Positions 35,594-44,668 of a DNA stretch of 64,000 nucleotides are shown piece after piece (position 1 is the stretch's first letter; each line of letters begins with the position of its first letter). The DNA is from Sulfitobacter aestuariivivens (GTDB taxonomy: Bacteria; Pseudomonadota; Alphaproteobacteria; Rhodobacterales; Rhodobacteraceae): NCBI RefSeq assembly GCF_014763045.1, contig NZ_JACTAG010000001.1, forward strand, positions 744,001 through 808,000, written 5' to 3'. Below the pieces are notes generated by a model, which saw nothing but the letters and a program-made list of their open reading frames with translations, did no database searches and was not told where the DNA came from. The position numbers were made by a program, and so were the translations under genes.

Positions 35594-38146
35594 GTGTTCC
35601 GATTTATCCTCTCTTTTCTGGGTGGTATCTTTACGACCCTGACCATGAGCCTTGCCATGGTGGCGCTGACCATTGGGGCGGTGTTCTGGATGTATGGCCG
35701 GGACCTGCCCAGTCACGAATCGCTGGCGCAGTATACGCCGCCCACCATCAGCCGGATTTATTCCGGTCAGGGGCGTCTGATCGACGAGTTTGCGAAGGAA
35801 CGGCGGCTGTTTGTTTCGGCCGAAACGATCCCCGATCTGGTCAAACAGGCCTTCATTTCTGCCGAGGACAAGAATTTCTACCAGCACGATGGTTATGATC
35901 TGCGCGGGATTGGTGCGGCGGCCTTTGATGCGGTCAAATCGCGCGGGCGCGACGTGCGTGGTGCGTCGACCATCACGCAGCAGGTGATGAAGAATTTTTT
36001 GCTGTCGGGGGACCGTCGGGCAGAACGCAAGATCAAGGAAATCATCCTGGCCGCGCGCATTGAGCAGACGCTGAGCAAGGAAAAGATCCTTGAGCTTTAC
36101 ATGAACGAGATCTTTCTGGGGCAGAATTCCTATGGTGTCGCGGCTGCGTCGCAGACGTATTTCAACAAGACGCTAAGTGATCTGGCCCCGCATGAGGCCG
36201 CCTTTCTGGCGTCTCTGCCGAAGGCACCGTCTGATTATCACCCCGTACGCCAGAAAGATCGCCTGATGGCGCGGCGCAATTTCGTGCTGCGTGAGATGAA
36301 CGAGAACGGGTACATCTCTGACACGGAATACGCGCGCGAACGGGATATGCCGTTGCGGTCGGTGCAGAATGGCGATTTCGAGAGCTTCAAAGCGGACCTG
36401 CCACCGCGTGATTACTTTACCGATGAGATCCGCCGCCAGCTGAGCCGGGATTTCGGTGAAGGCGAATTCTTTACCGGCGGGCTGACGGTGCGGGCGACCA
36501 TCGACAACGAGATGCAGCCGATTGCCGCAAATTCCCTGCGCTTGCAGCTGGAGCAATATGATCGCGGGCGCGGTATCTGGAACGGCACCGGTGAAGTGAT
36601 CCCGCGTGAGCAGCGGACCAGTGAGGAAAGCTGGCGCGCAGCCCTTGCGGATCTGCGCGTGCCGCGCGACATCGATCTGGAAAGTCAGTGGTATCCGGCA
36701 GTCGTGCTTGAGGTCGGCGAGACCGATGCCCGGATCGGTATCGAGGGCGTGGCGGAAGACGCCGATGGTCACTGGATCCCGGCCAAGGACGTGCAGTGGG
36801 CGCGCAAGCGGCTGGAGGATGGATCGCTTGCGCGCAAGGCGCAGGTTGCAGGTGATCTGGTCAGTGTCGGCGATGTGGTTCTGGTGCGCCGGATGACGGC
36901 GGATGCGGATGGATCCTTTATCCGGTGGACGTTGCGGCAGGTGCCCGAAGTGCAGGGTGGGTTTGTCGCCATGGACGTCGACACAGGCCGGGTGATCGCG
37001 ATGCAGGGCGGGTTCTCTTATCAGGCATCCGTATTCAACCGGGCCACGCAGGCCAAGCGGCAGCCCGGATCCAGTTTCAAACCTTTTGTCTATGCATCCG
37101 CGCTGGACAGCGGCTATTCGCCCGCCACGATTGTGGTTGACGCCCCGATCGAGATCAACACACCGCAAGGCGTCTGGCGGCCCAAGAACGCATCGAACCG
37201 CTATTATGGCCCGACGCCTTTGCGAACCGGGATCGAACAGTCGCGCAATCTGATGACCATTCGTCTTGCCCAGGAAGTGGGCATGGATGTCGTGGGGTCT
37301 TATGCGGAGCGGTTTGGGGTTTATGACGATCTGAGCCCGGTTCTGGCCAATGCCCTGGGATCGCAGGAAACCACGCTTTATCAGATGGTCAGCGCCTATG
37401 CGATGTTCGCCAACGGGGGTGAACGGGTGCAGCCGACGCTGGTGGACCGGGTGCAGGACCGCTATGGCCGGACCGTCTATCAGCACGACCAGCGGATTTG
37501 TAATGACTGTCGGCTGGCCAGCCTTGATCCCGGTCGGGCGCCGCGGGTGATCTCGAACCGCGAACGGGTCATGGACCCGGTGACGGCCTATCAGCTAACG
37601 TCGATGATGCGCGGTGTGGTTGAGCGTGGCACGGCGCGCAAGGCGGTCGATCTGGGTGTGCCTACCGCCGGCAAGACCGGCACGACCAACGATGCCAAGG
37701 ATGTCTGGTTCATCGGTTTTACGTCGAACATCGTAGCGGGCTGCTATATTGGGTTTGACCAGCCCCGGGCGATGGGGCGCGGTGCGTCGGGCGGTGGCAT
37801 GTGCGGCCCGGTGTTTCAGCGGTTCATGAGCGAGGCGGTCAAGAAATACGGCGGCGGCAAGTTCGCTGTGCCCTCGGCGTGTCAGTTCATCAAGATCGAC
37901 CGGTTCTCGGGCGCGCGTCTGAGCGACGGGGCATCGGGGCCCAATGTGGTGTCTGAGTGTTTCCGCGATGGCGAAGAGCCGATCTTTGGTATCACCTTTG
38001 ACGGTGGTTTTGCCATGGGCGCGGATTTGCCCTTGGTCGAAGAGATCGGGCGCACATCGCGGCAGGTCACGACGTCAACGGGCCGCAAGGCGGTTGTGGG
38101 ACCGAAGGCCAGCTTTGGCACGCTGTCCTCGGGTGGATTGTACTGA
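35594..38146 (+). CDS. mrcA: Penicillin-binding protein 1A
   Basis: An 850-residue bifunctional peptidoglycan synthase. A membrane anchor (LSFLGGIFTTLTMSLAMVAL) is followed by the GT51 glycosyltransferase (FISAEDKNFYQHDGYD with its catalytic Glu, then GASTITQQVMKNF), an OB-like insert, and the transpeptidase with SxxK in PGSSFKPF, SxN in EQSRNL and KTG in AGKTGTTND. It starts with GTG at 35594; no better start is apparent upstream. It follows the amidase gene by 105 bases. Confidence 0.95.
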   Translation: MFRFILSFLGGIFTTLTMSLAMVALTIGAVFWMYGRDLPSHESLAQYTPPTISRIYSGQGRLIDEFAKERRLFVSAETIPDLVKQAFISAEDKNFYQHDGYDLRGIGAAAFDAVKSRGRDVRGASTITQQVMKNFLLSGDRRAERKIKEIILAARIEQTLSKEKILELYMNEIFLGQNSYGVAAASQTYFNKTLSDLAPHEAAFLASLPKAPSDYHPVRQKDRLMARRNFVLREMNENGYISDTEYARERDMPLRSVQNGDFESFKADLPPRDYFTDEIRRQLSRDFGEGEFFTGGLTVRATIDNEMQPIAANSLRLQLEQYDRGRGIWNGTGEVIPREQRTSEESWRAALADLRVPRDIDLESQWYPAVVLEVGETDARIGIEGVAEDADGHWIPAKDVQWARKRLEDGSLARKAQVAGDLVSVGDVVLVRRMTADADGSFIRWTLRQVPEVQGGFVAMDVDTGRVIAMQGGFSYQASVFNRATQAKRQPGSSFKPFVYASALDSGYSPATIVVDAPIEINTPQGVWRPKNASNRYYGPTPLRTGIEQSRNLMTIRLAQEVGMDVVGSYAERFGVYDDLSPVLANALGSQETTLYQMVSAYAMFANGGERVQPTLVDRVQDRYGRTVYQHDQRICNDCRLASLDPGRAPRVISNRERVMDPVTAYQLTSMMRGVVERGTARKAVDLGVPTAGKTGTTNDAKDVWFIGFTSNIVAGCYIGFDQPRAMGRGASGGGMCGPVFQRFMSEAVKKYGGGKFAVPSACQFIKIDRFSGARLSDGASGPNVVSECFRDGEEPIFGITFDGGFAMGADLPLVEEIGRTSRQVTTSTGRKAVVGPKASFGTLSSGGLY

Positions 38147-38158
38147 TCTGAGCGGGCG

Positions 38159-38228
38159 CGTTTTCTTGTAAAGAAAACGGGGCGGAAACTTTGGAAGTTT
38201 CCGGTCCGGAATTTTTGAAAAATTCCGG
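38159..38228. repeat. Palindrome-array element, copy 1 (three hairpins)
   Basis: Three palindromes in a row between mrcA and prfB: CGTTTTCTT/AAGAAAACG (38159-38179), CGGAAACTT/AAGTTTCCG (38183-38203) and CCGGAATTTTT/AAAAATTCCGG (38206-38228). The first two are the same modules as copies at 45254-45297 and 54863-54906, in the opposite order, so this copy is inverted relative to them; the third module is unique to this copy. Confidence 0.9.
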
Positions 38229-38289
38229 GGGCGGTTGTGGCTGTCGGTGGGCTGGTCTATCTCAGGCAGACGAATTTGAGGGCAGGGCA

Positions 38290-39414
38290 ATGCGCGCAGA
38301 AGCACAGAATTTCGCGGATGAGATCAACAAGTCGCTTGAACTGCTTGCGCAGCGTCTTGATGTGGAGACCGCACAACATCGTCTGGAAGAATTCAATGCC
38401 CGGGTCGAAGATCCCAACCTGTGGGACGATGCGGAGGCTGCGCAAAAGCTGATGCGCGACCGTCAGGCGCTGGTGGACGCCATGGCGACCTACGAGGGCA
38501 TCCGGACCGAGTTGCAGGACAATGTCGATCTCATTGAATTGGGCGAAATGGAGGAAGACACCGAGGTTGTTGCCGAGGCCGAAGCGGCGTTGAAAAAGCT
38601 GGCTGCCACTGCGGCCCAAAAAGAGCTTGAGGCGCTGCTGGACGGGGAAGCGGATGCCAACGATACGTTTCTTGAAATCAATTCAGGCGCCGGCGGGACC
38701 GAGAGCTGTGACTGGGCGTCTATGCTGGCGCGCATGTATGTCCGCTGGGCCGAGCGCAAGGGATACAAGGTTGAACTGCAGGCCGAGAGTGCGGGCGAAG
38801 AGGCCGGGATCAAATCCGCAACCTACAAGGTCAGTGGACATAACGCGTATGGCTGGATGAAGTCGGAAAGCGGGGTACACCGGCTGGTGCGGATATCGCC
38901 TTTCGATTCAGCCGCCAAGCGGCACACGTCGTTCACCTCCGTCAAGGTCTATCCGGTGGTGGATGACAATATCGAGATTGAGGTGAACCCGGCGGATATC
39001 CGTATCGATACTTACAGGTCCTCTGGCGCGGGGGGACAGCACGTGAACACCACTGATTCCGCTGTGCGCATCACGCACCATCCTACGGGGATCGTCGTGA
39101 CCTCGTCAGAGAAATCGCAGCACCAGAACCGCGATATCGCGATGAAGGCCCTGAAGTCGCGGTTGTATCAGATGGAACTGGATAAGCGGTCTGCATTGGT
39201 GAACGAAGCGCACGAGAGTGCGGGCGACGCGGGCTGGGGCAATCAGATCCGGTCGTATGTGTTGCAGCCCTATCAGATGGTCAAGGATCTGCGCACCAAC
39301 TACGAGACATCCGATACCAAAGGTGTGCTGGACGGGGATCTGGATGGGCTGATGGCCGCCACGCTGGCGCTTGCGGTCAGCGGCAAGAGCCGCGCGGAGG
39401 CGCAGGAGGGGTAG
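38290..39414 (+). CDS. prfB: Peptide chain release factor 2
   Basis: A 374-residue RF2 that releases peptides at UGA and UAA. The GGQ tripeptide in SSGAGGQHVNTTDSAV (near 235-250) reaches the peptidyl-transferase centre and SPF (RISPFDSAAKRHTSF) reads the stop codon. The gene is one continuous frame: the in-frame UGA and +1 programmed frameshift of many bacterial prfB genes is absent. ATG 38290 follows GGCAGGGC. The preceding mrcA gene is separated by the triple palindrome element, which may isolate the two transcripts. Confidence 0.95.
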   Translation: MRAEAQNFADEINKSLELLAQRLDVETAQHRLEEFNARVEDPNLWDDAEAAQKLMRDRQALVDAMATYEGIRTELQDNVDLIELGEMEEDTEVVAEAEAALKKLAATAAQKELEALLDGEADANDTFLEINSGAGGTESCDWASMLARMYVRWAERKGYKVELQAESAGEEAGIKSATYKVSGHNAYGWMKSESGVHRLVRISPFDSAAKRHTSFTSVKVYPVVDDNIEIEVNPADIRIDTYRSSGAGGQHVNTTDSAVRITHHPTGIVVTSSEKSQHQNRDIAMKALKSRLYQMELDKRSALVNEAHESAGDAGWGNQIRSYVLQPYQMVKDLRTNYETSDTKGVLDGDLDGLMAATLALAVSGKSRAEAQEG

Positions 39415-39472
39415 GCTCAACGCGGGCCTCAGTGTTCGGGCGGAGCGTGGTACGAGAGATTTTGGCCCTCCG

Positions 39473-39498
39473 GGGGGGAATATTCTGGCCAGAAAAAG
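39473..39498 (-). repeat. Dispersed short repeat around GGCCAGAA, copy A
   Basis: Read on the minus strand this is CTTTTTCTGGCCAGAATATTCC, nearly identical to 62313-62334 read on the plus strand (three differences in 22 bases). Both copies lie between genes, which suggests a family of small intergenic elements. Confidence 0.65.
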
Positions 39499-39538
39499 AC
39501 ACCATGGGGCTGTGACATCAGGGGGGAGGCAATATCAG

Positions 39539-40957
39539 ATGGATATTTTGGAGATGGATGCCTGCGCGCAATCAGAGGCCCTGGCTGCGGGGACGCTGTC
39601 GGCGGTTGAGCTGATGCAGCCGACCCTTGCGCGCATCGCGGCGGTAAATGGGACGGTAAACGCGATTGTTTCACTGCGCGACAGCGACGCGTTGATGGCA
39701 GAGGCGCGCGCGGCGGATGCGGCCCCGCGCAGGGGGTGGCTGCATGGCATCCCATTTGCGGTCAAGGATCTGGCCAATGTTGCGGGGCTGCCCACGTCCA
39801 TGGGGTCACCGGTTTTTGCCGGGCAAGTGGCGGCGGCGGACGATCTGGTTGTCGCGCGGATCAGGCAGGCGGGGGCGATTTTCATCGGCAAGACAAACAC
39901 CCCGGAATTCGGGATGGGGAGCCACACATTCAATCCGGTGCACGGGGCCACGCGCAATCCGTACGATCCGACAAAATCGGCGGGCGGATCCTCTGGCGGG
40001 ACGGCGGCGGGCCTTGCGTCGCGGATGCTGAGCGTTGCCGATGGGTCAGACATGATGGGGTCGCTGCGCAATCCGGCGGGGTGGAACAATGTTTACGGGA
40101 TGCGCCCGACCTGGGGGACGGTGCCGTCAGAGCCGGTGGGCGACATGTTTATGCATCAGCTGGCAACGTCGGGGCCGATGGCGCGCTGTCCGCGTGACCT
40201 TGCCGCGTTGCTGGATACGATGACCGGGGCTGATCCGCGTCAGCCGCATGGGATTTCGCCCGCTGACACAGTGCCACACCTGGACGCGGCCCTGCCGCGC
40301 CAGCGCGTGGGCTGGTTGGGAGACTGGGGTGGTGCGCTGCCTTTTGAAGACGGCATCATGGCGATCAGCGAAAGCGCGATCACCCAGATGCAGGGGCAGG
40401 GGCATTCGGTGAGCCGGATGGCGGCTCCCTTTGATGCGGATCTGATGTGGGAAAGCTGGACCACGCTGCGGTCTTTTACTGTCGCGGCAGGTTTGGGTGA
40501 CATCCATGCCGATCCTGAGCGACGCGCCCTGCTGAAGGAGGCGGTGCAGTGGGAGGTGGAACGCGGGTTGGCCCAGCAGGCGATGACCCTGCATCGGGCC
40601 AGCGTGATCCGATCAGATTGGTATCGGCGGGTGCTGACCCTTTTTGATGAGGTCGATGTGCTGGTGCTGCCGTCGGCGCAGATGTGGCCCTTTGATGTCG
40701 ATTGGGTACATCCCACGCAGATCGCGGGCGTGGCGATGGACACCTATCATCGCTGGATGCAGGTCACTGTCCCGGCGGGGCTGATCGGTCTGCCGGTGGT
40801 GAATTTGCCCATTGGTTTTGGGGCAAACGGATTGCCCGCCGGGTTGCAGATCATCGGGCCGCGGGGGTCGGATGCCAAGCTTTTGCAGTTCGCGCAAGCC
40901 TGGCATCAGGAGACTGATTGGCCGGGGCAAAAACCGCCCAAGCTGCCTGCCGCTTGA
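39539..40957 (+). CDS. Amidase (amidase signature family)
   Basis: A 472-residue amidase with the Ser-cisSer-Lys triad: Lys in HGIPFAVKDLANV, the cis-Ser in KSAGGSSGGTAAG, and the nucleophile Ser in DMMGSLRNPAG. It is typical of cytoplasmic amidases that hydrolyse small amides or ureas; the substrate is unknown. The frame reads back to 39371, but the ATG at 39539 is preceded by GGGGGGAGG with good spacing and begins the conserved region. A dispersed GGCCAGAA repeat lies upstream. Confidence 0.9.
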   Translation: MDILEMDACAQSEALAAGTLSAVELMQPTLARIAAVNGTVNAIVSLRDSDALMAEARAADAAPRRGWLHGIPFAVKDLANVAGLPTSMGSPVFAGQVAAADDLVVARIRQAGAIFIGKTNTPEFGMGSHTFNPVHGATRNPYDPTKSAGGSSGGTAAGLASRMLSVADGSDMMGSLRNPAGWNNVYGMRPTWGTVPSEPVGDMFMHQLATSGPMARCPRDLAALLDTMTGADPRQPHGISPADTVPHLDAALPRQRVGWLGDWGGALPFEDGIMAISESAITQMQGQGHSVSRMAAPFDADLMWESWTTLRSFTVAAGLGDIHADPERRALLKEAVQWEVERGLAQQAMTLHRASVIRSDWYRRVLTLFDEVDVLVLPSAQMWPFDVDWVHPTQIAGVAMDTYHRWMQVTVPAGLIGLPVVNLPIGFGANGLPAGLQIIGPRGSDAKLLQFAQAWHQETDWPGQKPPKLPAA

Positions 40958-40983
40958 CGCGCGCGCGCTTGAGGGCGCATCCT

Positions 40984-41778
40984 ATGGAGATGACGACCCT
41001 TGCACGTGTCCACGGCGCCCCTGCATTCAAGGCCCCCACTGCCGCTCTGATGCGCCACGCGCTGAGCGCGGGATGGCGTGATTTCCTTGCCGCGCCGACA
41101 TTTGGTCTGATGATGGGGGCGGTCTGTGTCGCTGCGGGGTGGGCTTTGGCCGGGCTGACGATGTGGTCAGGCCATACCTTTTGGCTGGTGTTGGCGGTTT
41201 TTGGCTTTCCGCTTGTCGCCCCCTTTGCAGCCATCGGCACCTACGAGGTATCGCGCCGGCGCGCGCATGGGGCTGCGGGCGATCTGCGCAGCATTGTGCA
41301 TGTGTTATGGGCGGAACGCGCGCGGCAATTACCCTGGCTTTCGGCGCTGATGGTCTTTGTGCTGCTGTTCTGGTTCTTTCTGGGCCATATGATTTTTGCC
41401 CTGTTTCTGGGCCTCAAGCCGATGACCAACATCATGACCTCTACCGACGTCTTTCTCAGTGCGGACGGGCTGCTGATGATGCTGATCGGCAGTGTTGTCG
41501 GCGGTGGCTTTGCGCTGTTGATCTATGCGGTCTGCGTGGTGGGTGTGCCGATGCTGCTGGAGCGGGAGGTTGATTACGTCACCGCCTTGCTGCGCTCTAT
41601 CGGGTTGGTGGCAGCGCACCCCAAGGTCATGCTGGGGTGGGCGTTGGTGATTGCGGCATTGCTTTTTCTAGGAATGGTGCCGGGTTTTCTGGGGTTGCTG
41701 TTCATCCTGCCCTGGCTGGGGCATGCGTCCTGGCATGTCTATGATGGGCTGGTCGTGCGCGAAGGGCCGGCAGACTAG
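40984..41778 (+). CDS. DUF2189 membrane protein
   Basis: A 264-residue membrane protein with about six helices (for example LMMGAVCVAAGWALAGLTMW and WLSALMVFVLLFWFFLGHMI) and the DUF2189 ending LGHASWHVYDGLV. DUF2189 proteins are conserved in alphaproteobacteria with no assigned function. It starts 26 bases after the amidase stop on the same strand and may be co-transcribed. The ATG at 40984 or six bases later are both possible starts. Confidence 0.85.
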   Translation: MEMTTLARVHGAPAFKAPTAALMRHALSAGWRDFLAAPTFGLMMGAVCVAAGWALAGLTMWSGHTFWLVLAVFGFPLVAPFAAIGTYEVSRRRAHGAAGDLRSIVHVLWAERARQLPWLSALMVFVLLFWFFLGHMIFALFLGLKPMTNIMTSTDVFLSADGLLMMLIGSVVGGGFALLIYAVCVVGVPMLLEREVDYVTALLRSIGLVAAHPKVMLGWALVIAALLFLGMVPGFLGLLFILPWLGHASWHVYDGLVVREGPAD

Positions 41779-41788
41779 CGGGTGCGTG

Positions 41789-42019
41789 TCAGGATGGGGG
41801 CTGAAGCGGCTCTTCACACCCCATGTCGACCAGCCGCTGACGCAGGTGAGGTGCTTGCGCGTCCCCCATTTCCAAGGCGAACACATAGGCATGGGTGAGA
41901 AAGAAAGCCTGCGCGATGGGGTCGTCGGCAGCATCGGCTGCCTGCTGGTAGAGCGTAATCAGGGCGTCCCGGTCATCAGCGGCATGGGCCGCGAGAAGCC
42001 GGGTATTCAGGTCCGTCAT
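41789..42019 (-). CDS. Small conserved-looking protein coupled to the Rieske oxygenase
   Basis: A 76-residue helical protein (LLAAHAADDRDALITLYQQA then AFFLTHAYVFALEMGD), resembling a single TPR-like helical hairpin. It overlaps the stop of the Rieske oxygenase gene by four bases and so is almost certainly translated with it. I do not recognise a family. Rieske oxygenases usually need a reductase or ferredoxin partner, and this protein lacks the cysteines for that, so a structural or accessory role is more likely. Confidence 0.65.
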   Translation of the reverse strand: MTDLNTRLLAAHAADDRDALITLYQQAADAADDPIAQAFFLTHAYVFALEMGDAQAPHLRQRLVDMGCEEPLQPPS

Positions 42020-43179
42020 TCTGCGGCGTGCGGCACAGCGCGATGGCGCTCAACCTGGCTGGCGACCCATTTGTGAAACAGATGCGTCGGACCATCCATT
42101 GCCGGTGAGAAACGTCCGCCGTCAAACGCCACGCCGTGTCGGCCGCGCTGCATGCTTTCAACCGCCATGATGTCTTCGACGAAAACGACCCGCCACTGTT
42201 CGGTATTGCGCGCGCGCAGTGTCGCTGAGGTGTCCGGCTCAGCATAATAGAGGTGCGCGGTTTCGATGGTTTGATCCACGGCAACGGGATCAAGGATGAT
42301 GACGAAGATGTGGTCGCGTTGTACGCCGACCATGACATTCGGGAGGAAGGTCAGATATTCGCCCGCTGCATCCCACTTTTCGGACAGTCCGGGGAAGTCG
42401 GGAAAGACGGTGCCGTCGTCGTCCTTGATCTGGCGATAGACATGTGTGCCCTGACCGGAGAATTTGCCCTCCATCTCGATATGGTAGTGGTCTTCCAGTC
42501 GCGAATAGGAGTTCAGGCCGGGGTGGACCCAGGGCAGATGGTAACTTTCACAATAGTTCTCGACCACCAGTTTCCAGTTGGTCTTGAGCGATAGCTGGAT
42601 GCGGCTGTCCTTGCCGCCGTGATACATCGGCACGTCGAATTCCGTCCACCGCGCCAGCAAGTCTGCGTGGACCACTTCAAAAGGATCCGCGGTGCCGGTG
42701 ATGTTGACAAAGATCACATCCATCCAGATGTGGCTTCGGATTTCCACCAGGCCAAGCAGCGATCTGTCGATGCCGTCGTGGGTGTTCTGGCCCGGACCGC
42801 CGACATGCGGGGTCGAGACAAGGCGCCCGTCCGTGGCATAGCACCAGCTGTGATAGGGACAGCGGATGGCGCCTTCGATCTTGCGGGGTTCTTCGACGAG
42901 GATCATGCCCCGGTGGCGGCAGGTGTTCTGGAAAACCCGCACCTTATTCTGTTTGTCGCGTACGATCAGCAGCGGCATGTCGAGAAACGTCACCGGAATC
43001 GCGTCCCCGATTTCGGGTACGTCGGCGGCGACGGCCAGACCGGCCCAGTTGTCAAAGAGAACGGCGGTGCGTTCCTCGGCGTGGATGGCCGGATCGATAT
43101 AGTGCGCGTTGGGCAGCCCTTGCGCATGTTCGATGGGTCGACGGACATTGCTGAGATCGGTGATGGGGTGTTGATCCAT
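42016..43179 (-). CDS. Rieske non-haem iron oxygenase, alpha subunit type
   Basis: A 387-residue ring-hydroxylating-type oxygenase. The Rieske [2Fe-2S] motif is complete: CRHRG near 86-90 and CPYHSW near 107-112. The mononuclear iron site follows in ENYCESYHLPWVHPGLN (two His) and a later acidic ligand. The spacing and the E-N-Y start resemble carnitine, choline or betaine-type demethylating monooxygenases more than aromatic dioxygenases. No beta subunit or reductase gene is adjacent, so electron supply must come from elsewhere. A small gene is coupled to its stop. Confidence 0.88.
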   Translation of the reverse strand: MDQHPITDLSNVRRPIEHAQGLPNAHYIDPAIHAEERTAVLFDNWAGLAVAADVPEIGDAIPVTFLDMPLLIVRDKQNKVRVFQNTCRHRGMILVEEPRKIEGAIRCPYHSWCYATDGRLVSTPHVGGPGQNTHDGIDRSLLGLVEIRSHIWMDVIFVNITGTADPFEVVHADLLARWTEFDVPMYHGGKDSRIQLSLKTNWKLVVENYCESYHLPWVHPGLNSYSRLEDHYHIEMEGKFSGQGTHVYRQIKDDDGTVFPDFPGLSEKWDAAGEYLTFLPNVMVGVQRDHIFVIILDPVAVDQTIETAHLYYAEPDTSATLRARNTEQWRVVFVEDIMAVESMQRGRHGVAFDGGRFSPAMDGPTHLFHKWVASQVERHRAVPHAAE

Positions 43180-43275
43180 GAGGGGCCTCCTGACGCTGGA
43201 CTGATCATAGGCGCGGTTGGAGCGGCTTAGGAACGCATCAGCGACCAGACTTTGTCAGGGGCGACATTCCGACAG

Positions 43276-44073
43276 TCAGGTGAAGGGCTGATCAGGTTGA
43301 AGCAGGCGCCGATGAAAGGGTGGCAGTGCGTCACGGTTGCAGAACCCGGCGGCGCGGGCGGCGGGAAGGGCCTGGGCCAGACCGGTGCCCAGATATTCGT
43401 ATACCAGTCGCGAGGCCCGCATGCCGCCGACGCTTTCAGGCACGGTGCGGGTGACATAGCCGACCCAGTAATTGTTCTCGAACGACGCGACCCGGCTGAG
43501 GTAATTGAACGAGCAGGTCATCGCATTGCTGCGTGCGGCAATGACCGCAATGCCGTCTTCCTGTTGCATGACGATGCCCCGAAATTCGCGCGCGCGTCCA
43601 TCCGTTGGCAGATCCTGCATCTGCATGGCCGCCCGGCTTTCGAAGCCCCTTAGAAAGGTGTTGGTGCCATCGCGGCGCACATGCACCAACCCGACGACAA
43701 AGACGTCATGATCGATAAAGCTGCGGCGCGAGAACCGGTAAAAGCCGCTTGGGAAGACGTCGTGCGGAATGTCATGTGCGCCCGACCCGACGAAGTTGCG
43801 CAGAAAGGGGTTTGCGATGGGATCCTGGCCCGCGCCGATCTCGTCCACGGGTTCCAGCAGCACGCGGGCGTCGACCTCGAAAAAGCTGCAGATGCGTGAC
43901 AGGACGTCCGGACGAGGGAAGCTTTCGCCCGCGAGGTAGCGGTTGAATTGTGTCCGATTGATACCCAATTGTCGCGATAGATCCGAGATGGACACATACG
44001 ACGCGGAAAGCTTGCGCAGGTTCGCACCGAACATTGCTCTAAGTTGTGCGGGAGATTTGCTGTGTTTCGCCAT
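43276..44073 (-). CDS. XRE-family regulator with C-terminal sensor-like domain
   Basis: A 265-residue protein with an N-terminal Cro/C1-type helix-turn-helix (SISDLSRQLGINRTQFNRYL, then GESFPRPDVLSRICSFFEVD) and a C-terminal half of about 170 residues that I do not recognise, of mixed alpha/beta type (FSRRSFIDHDVFVVGLVHV). It is transcribed in the same direction as the Rieske operon, 96 bases before it, and may regulate or belong with it. An SD-like AGAGAGA precedes the ATG. Confidence 0.8.
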   Translation of the reverse strand: MAKHSKSPAQLRAMFGANLRKLSASYVSISDLSRQLGINRTQFNRYLAGESFPRPDVLSRICSFFEVDARVLLEPVDEIGAGQDPIANPFLRNFVGSGAHDIPHDVFPSGFYRFSRRSFIDHDVFVVGLVHVRRDGTNTFLRGFESRAAMQMQDLPTDGRAREFRGIVMQQEDGIAVIAARSNAMTCSFNYLSRVASFENNYWVGYVTRTVPESVGGMRASRLVYEYLGTGLAQALPAARAAGFCNRDALPPFHRRLLQPDQPFT

Positions 44074-44302
44074 TTATCTCTCTGTAAGACGCGCCGGAAT
44101 TGACTTTCTGTGCTGTCTGACACGCAGGTTCCTAAGCAAATACAGACATGTGACGCGCAACAGCATCACCATAGGCGCTAATCCGCTACAAAAGACTAAT
44201 GTGGCAGACACAAAAAGCAAGCCGCTCTGGCAGAATTAACTATGTCGCCCTAGATGCACGTATTGGTAGCAATGCTACAGGGACGTTGGGCAAGGAAGAG
44301 TT

Positions 44303-44659
44303 ATGATTGGTGTAGTGTTGTGGTGCGATGCTGAGGCAGGAAAAGCTGTGTTTTGGTGCGAAGATCAGGGGGATCTGGCATATTTCGAAGATCCGGCCCT
44401 GCCGGGCATTGCGTCAGAGGTATTTTTTGATGCAGGCGACATGGTGCAGTTTGACGTCACAAACGAGAGCCGGCAAAGGCGCGCGCGTAATCCGCGGCTT
44501 TTGCAGGAGCAGGGATATGCCACCCTGCCAGAGCGCTTGCGCGAGGATGCGGCAAAACCACCGGTCGCTGCGTGCACGGCCACATCGGCCAAGATCATCC
44601 CGTTTCAGGCGGCTGCGCGTGCCGTGCGGCGTCGCCAGAACAGCCTGCAGCAGGCCTAG
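44303..44659 (+). CDS. Cold-shock-domain-like small protein, degenerate
   Basis: A 118-residue protein. Its first 65 residues follow the cold-shock domain pattern (GVVLWCDAEAGKAVFWCEDQ, then DAGDMVQFDV), but the usual aromatic RNP1 and RNP2 residues are mostly replaced, so nucleic-acid binding by the classical face is doubtful. The rest is a basic Ala/Arg-rich tail (ARAVRRRQNSLQQA). AAGGAAGAG precedes the ATG. It is convergent with ilvN, ten bases apart. The family call is tentative. Confidence 0.6.
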   Translation: MIGVVLWCDAEAGKAVFWCEDQGDLAYFEDPALPGIASEVFFDAGDMVQFDVTNESRQRRARNPRLLQEQGYATLPERLREDAAKPPVAACTATSAKIIPFQAAARAVRRRQNSLQQA

Positions 44660-44668
44660 CAGCGCTGG

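Noticed and set aside
36173-37486. 437-codon minus-strand ORF inside the PBP1A gene
   Set aside because: Antisense shadow of mrcA, which has all catalytic motifs on the plus strand; no known family in the shadow translation.
38290-38400. Programmed +1 frameshift in prfB
   Set aside because: The reading frame is uninterrupted from ATG to stop and holds no in-frame UGA near codon 25, so the autoregulatory frameshift of E. coli-type prfB is absent.
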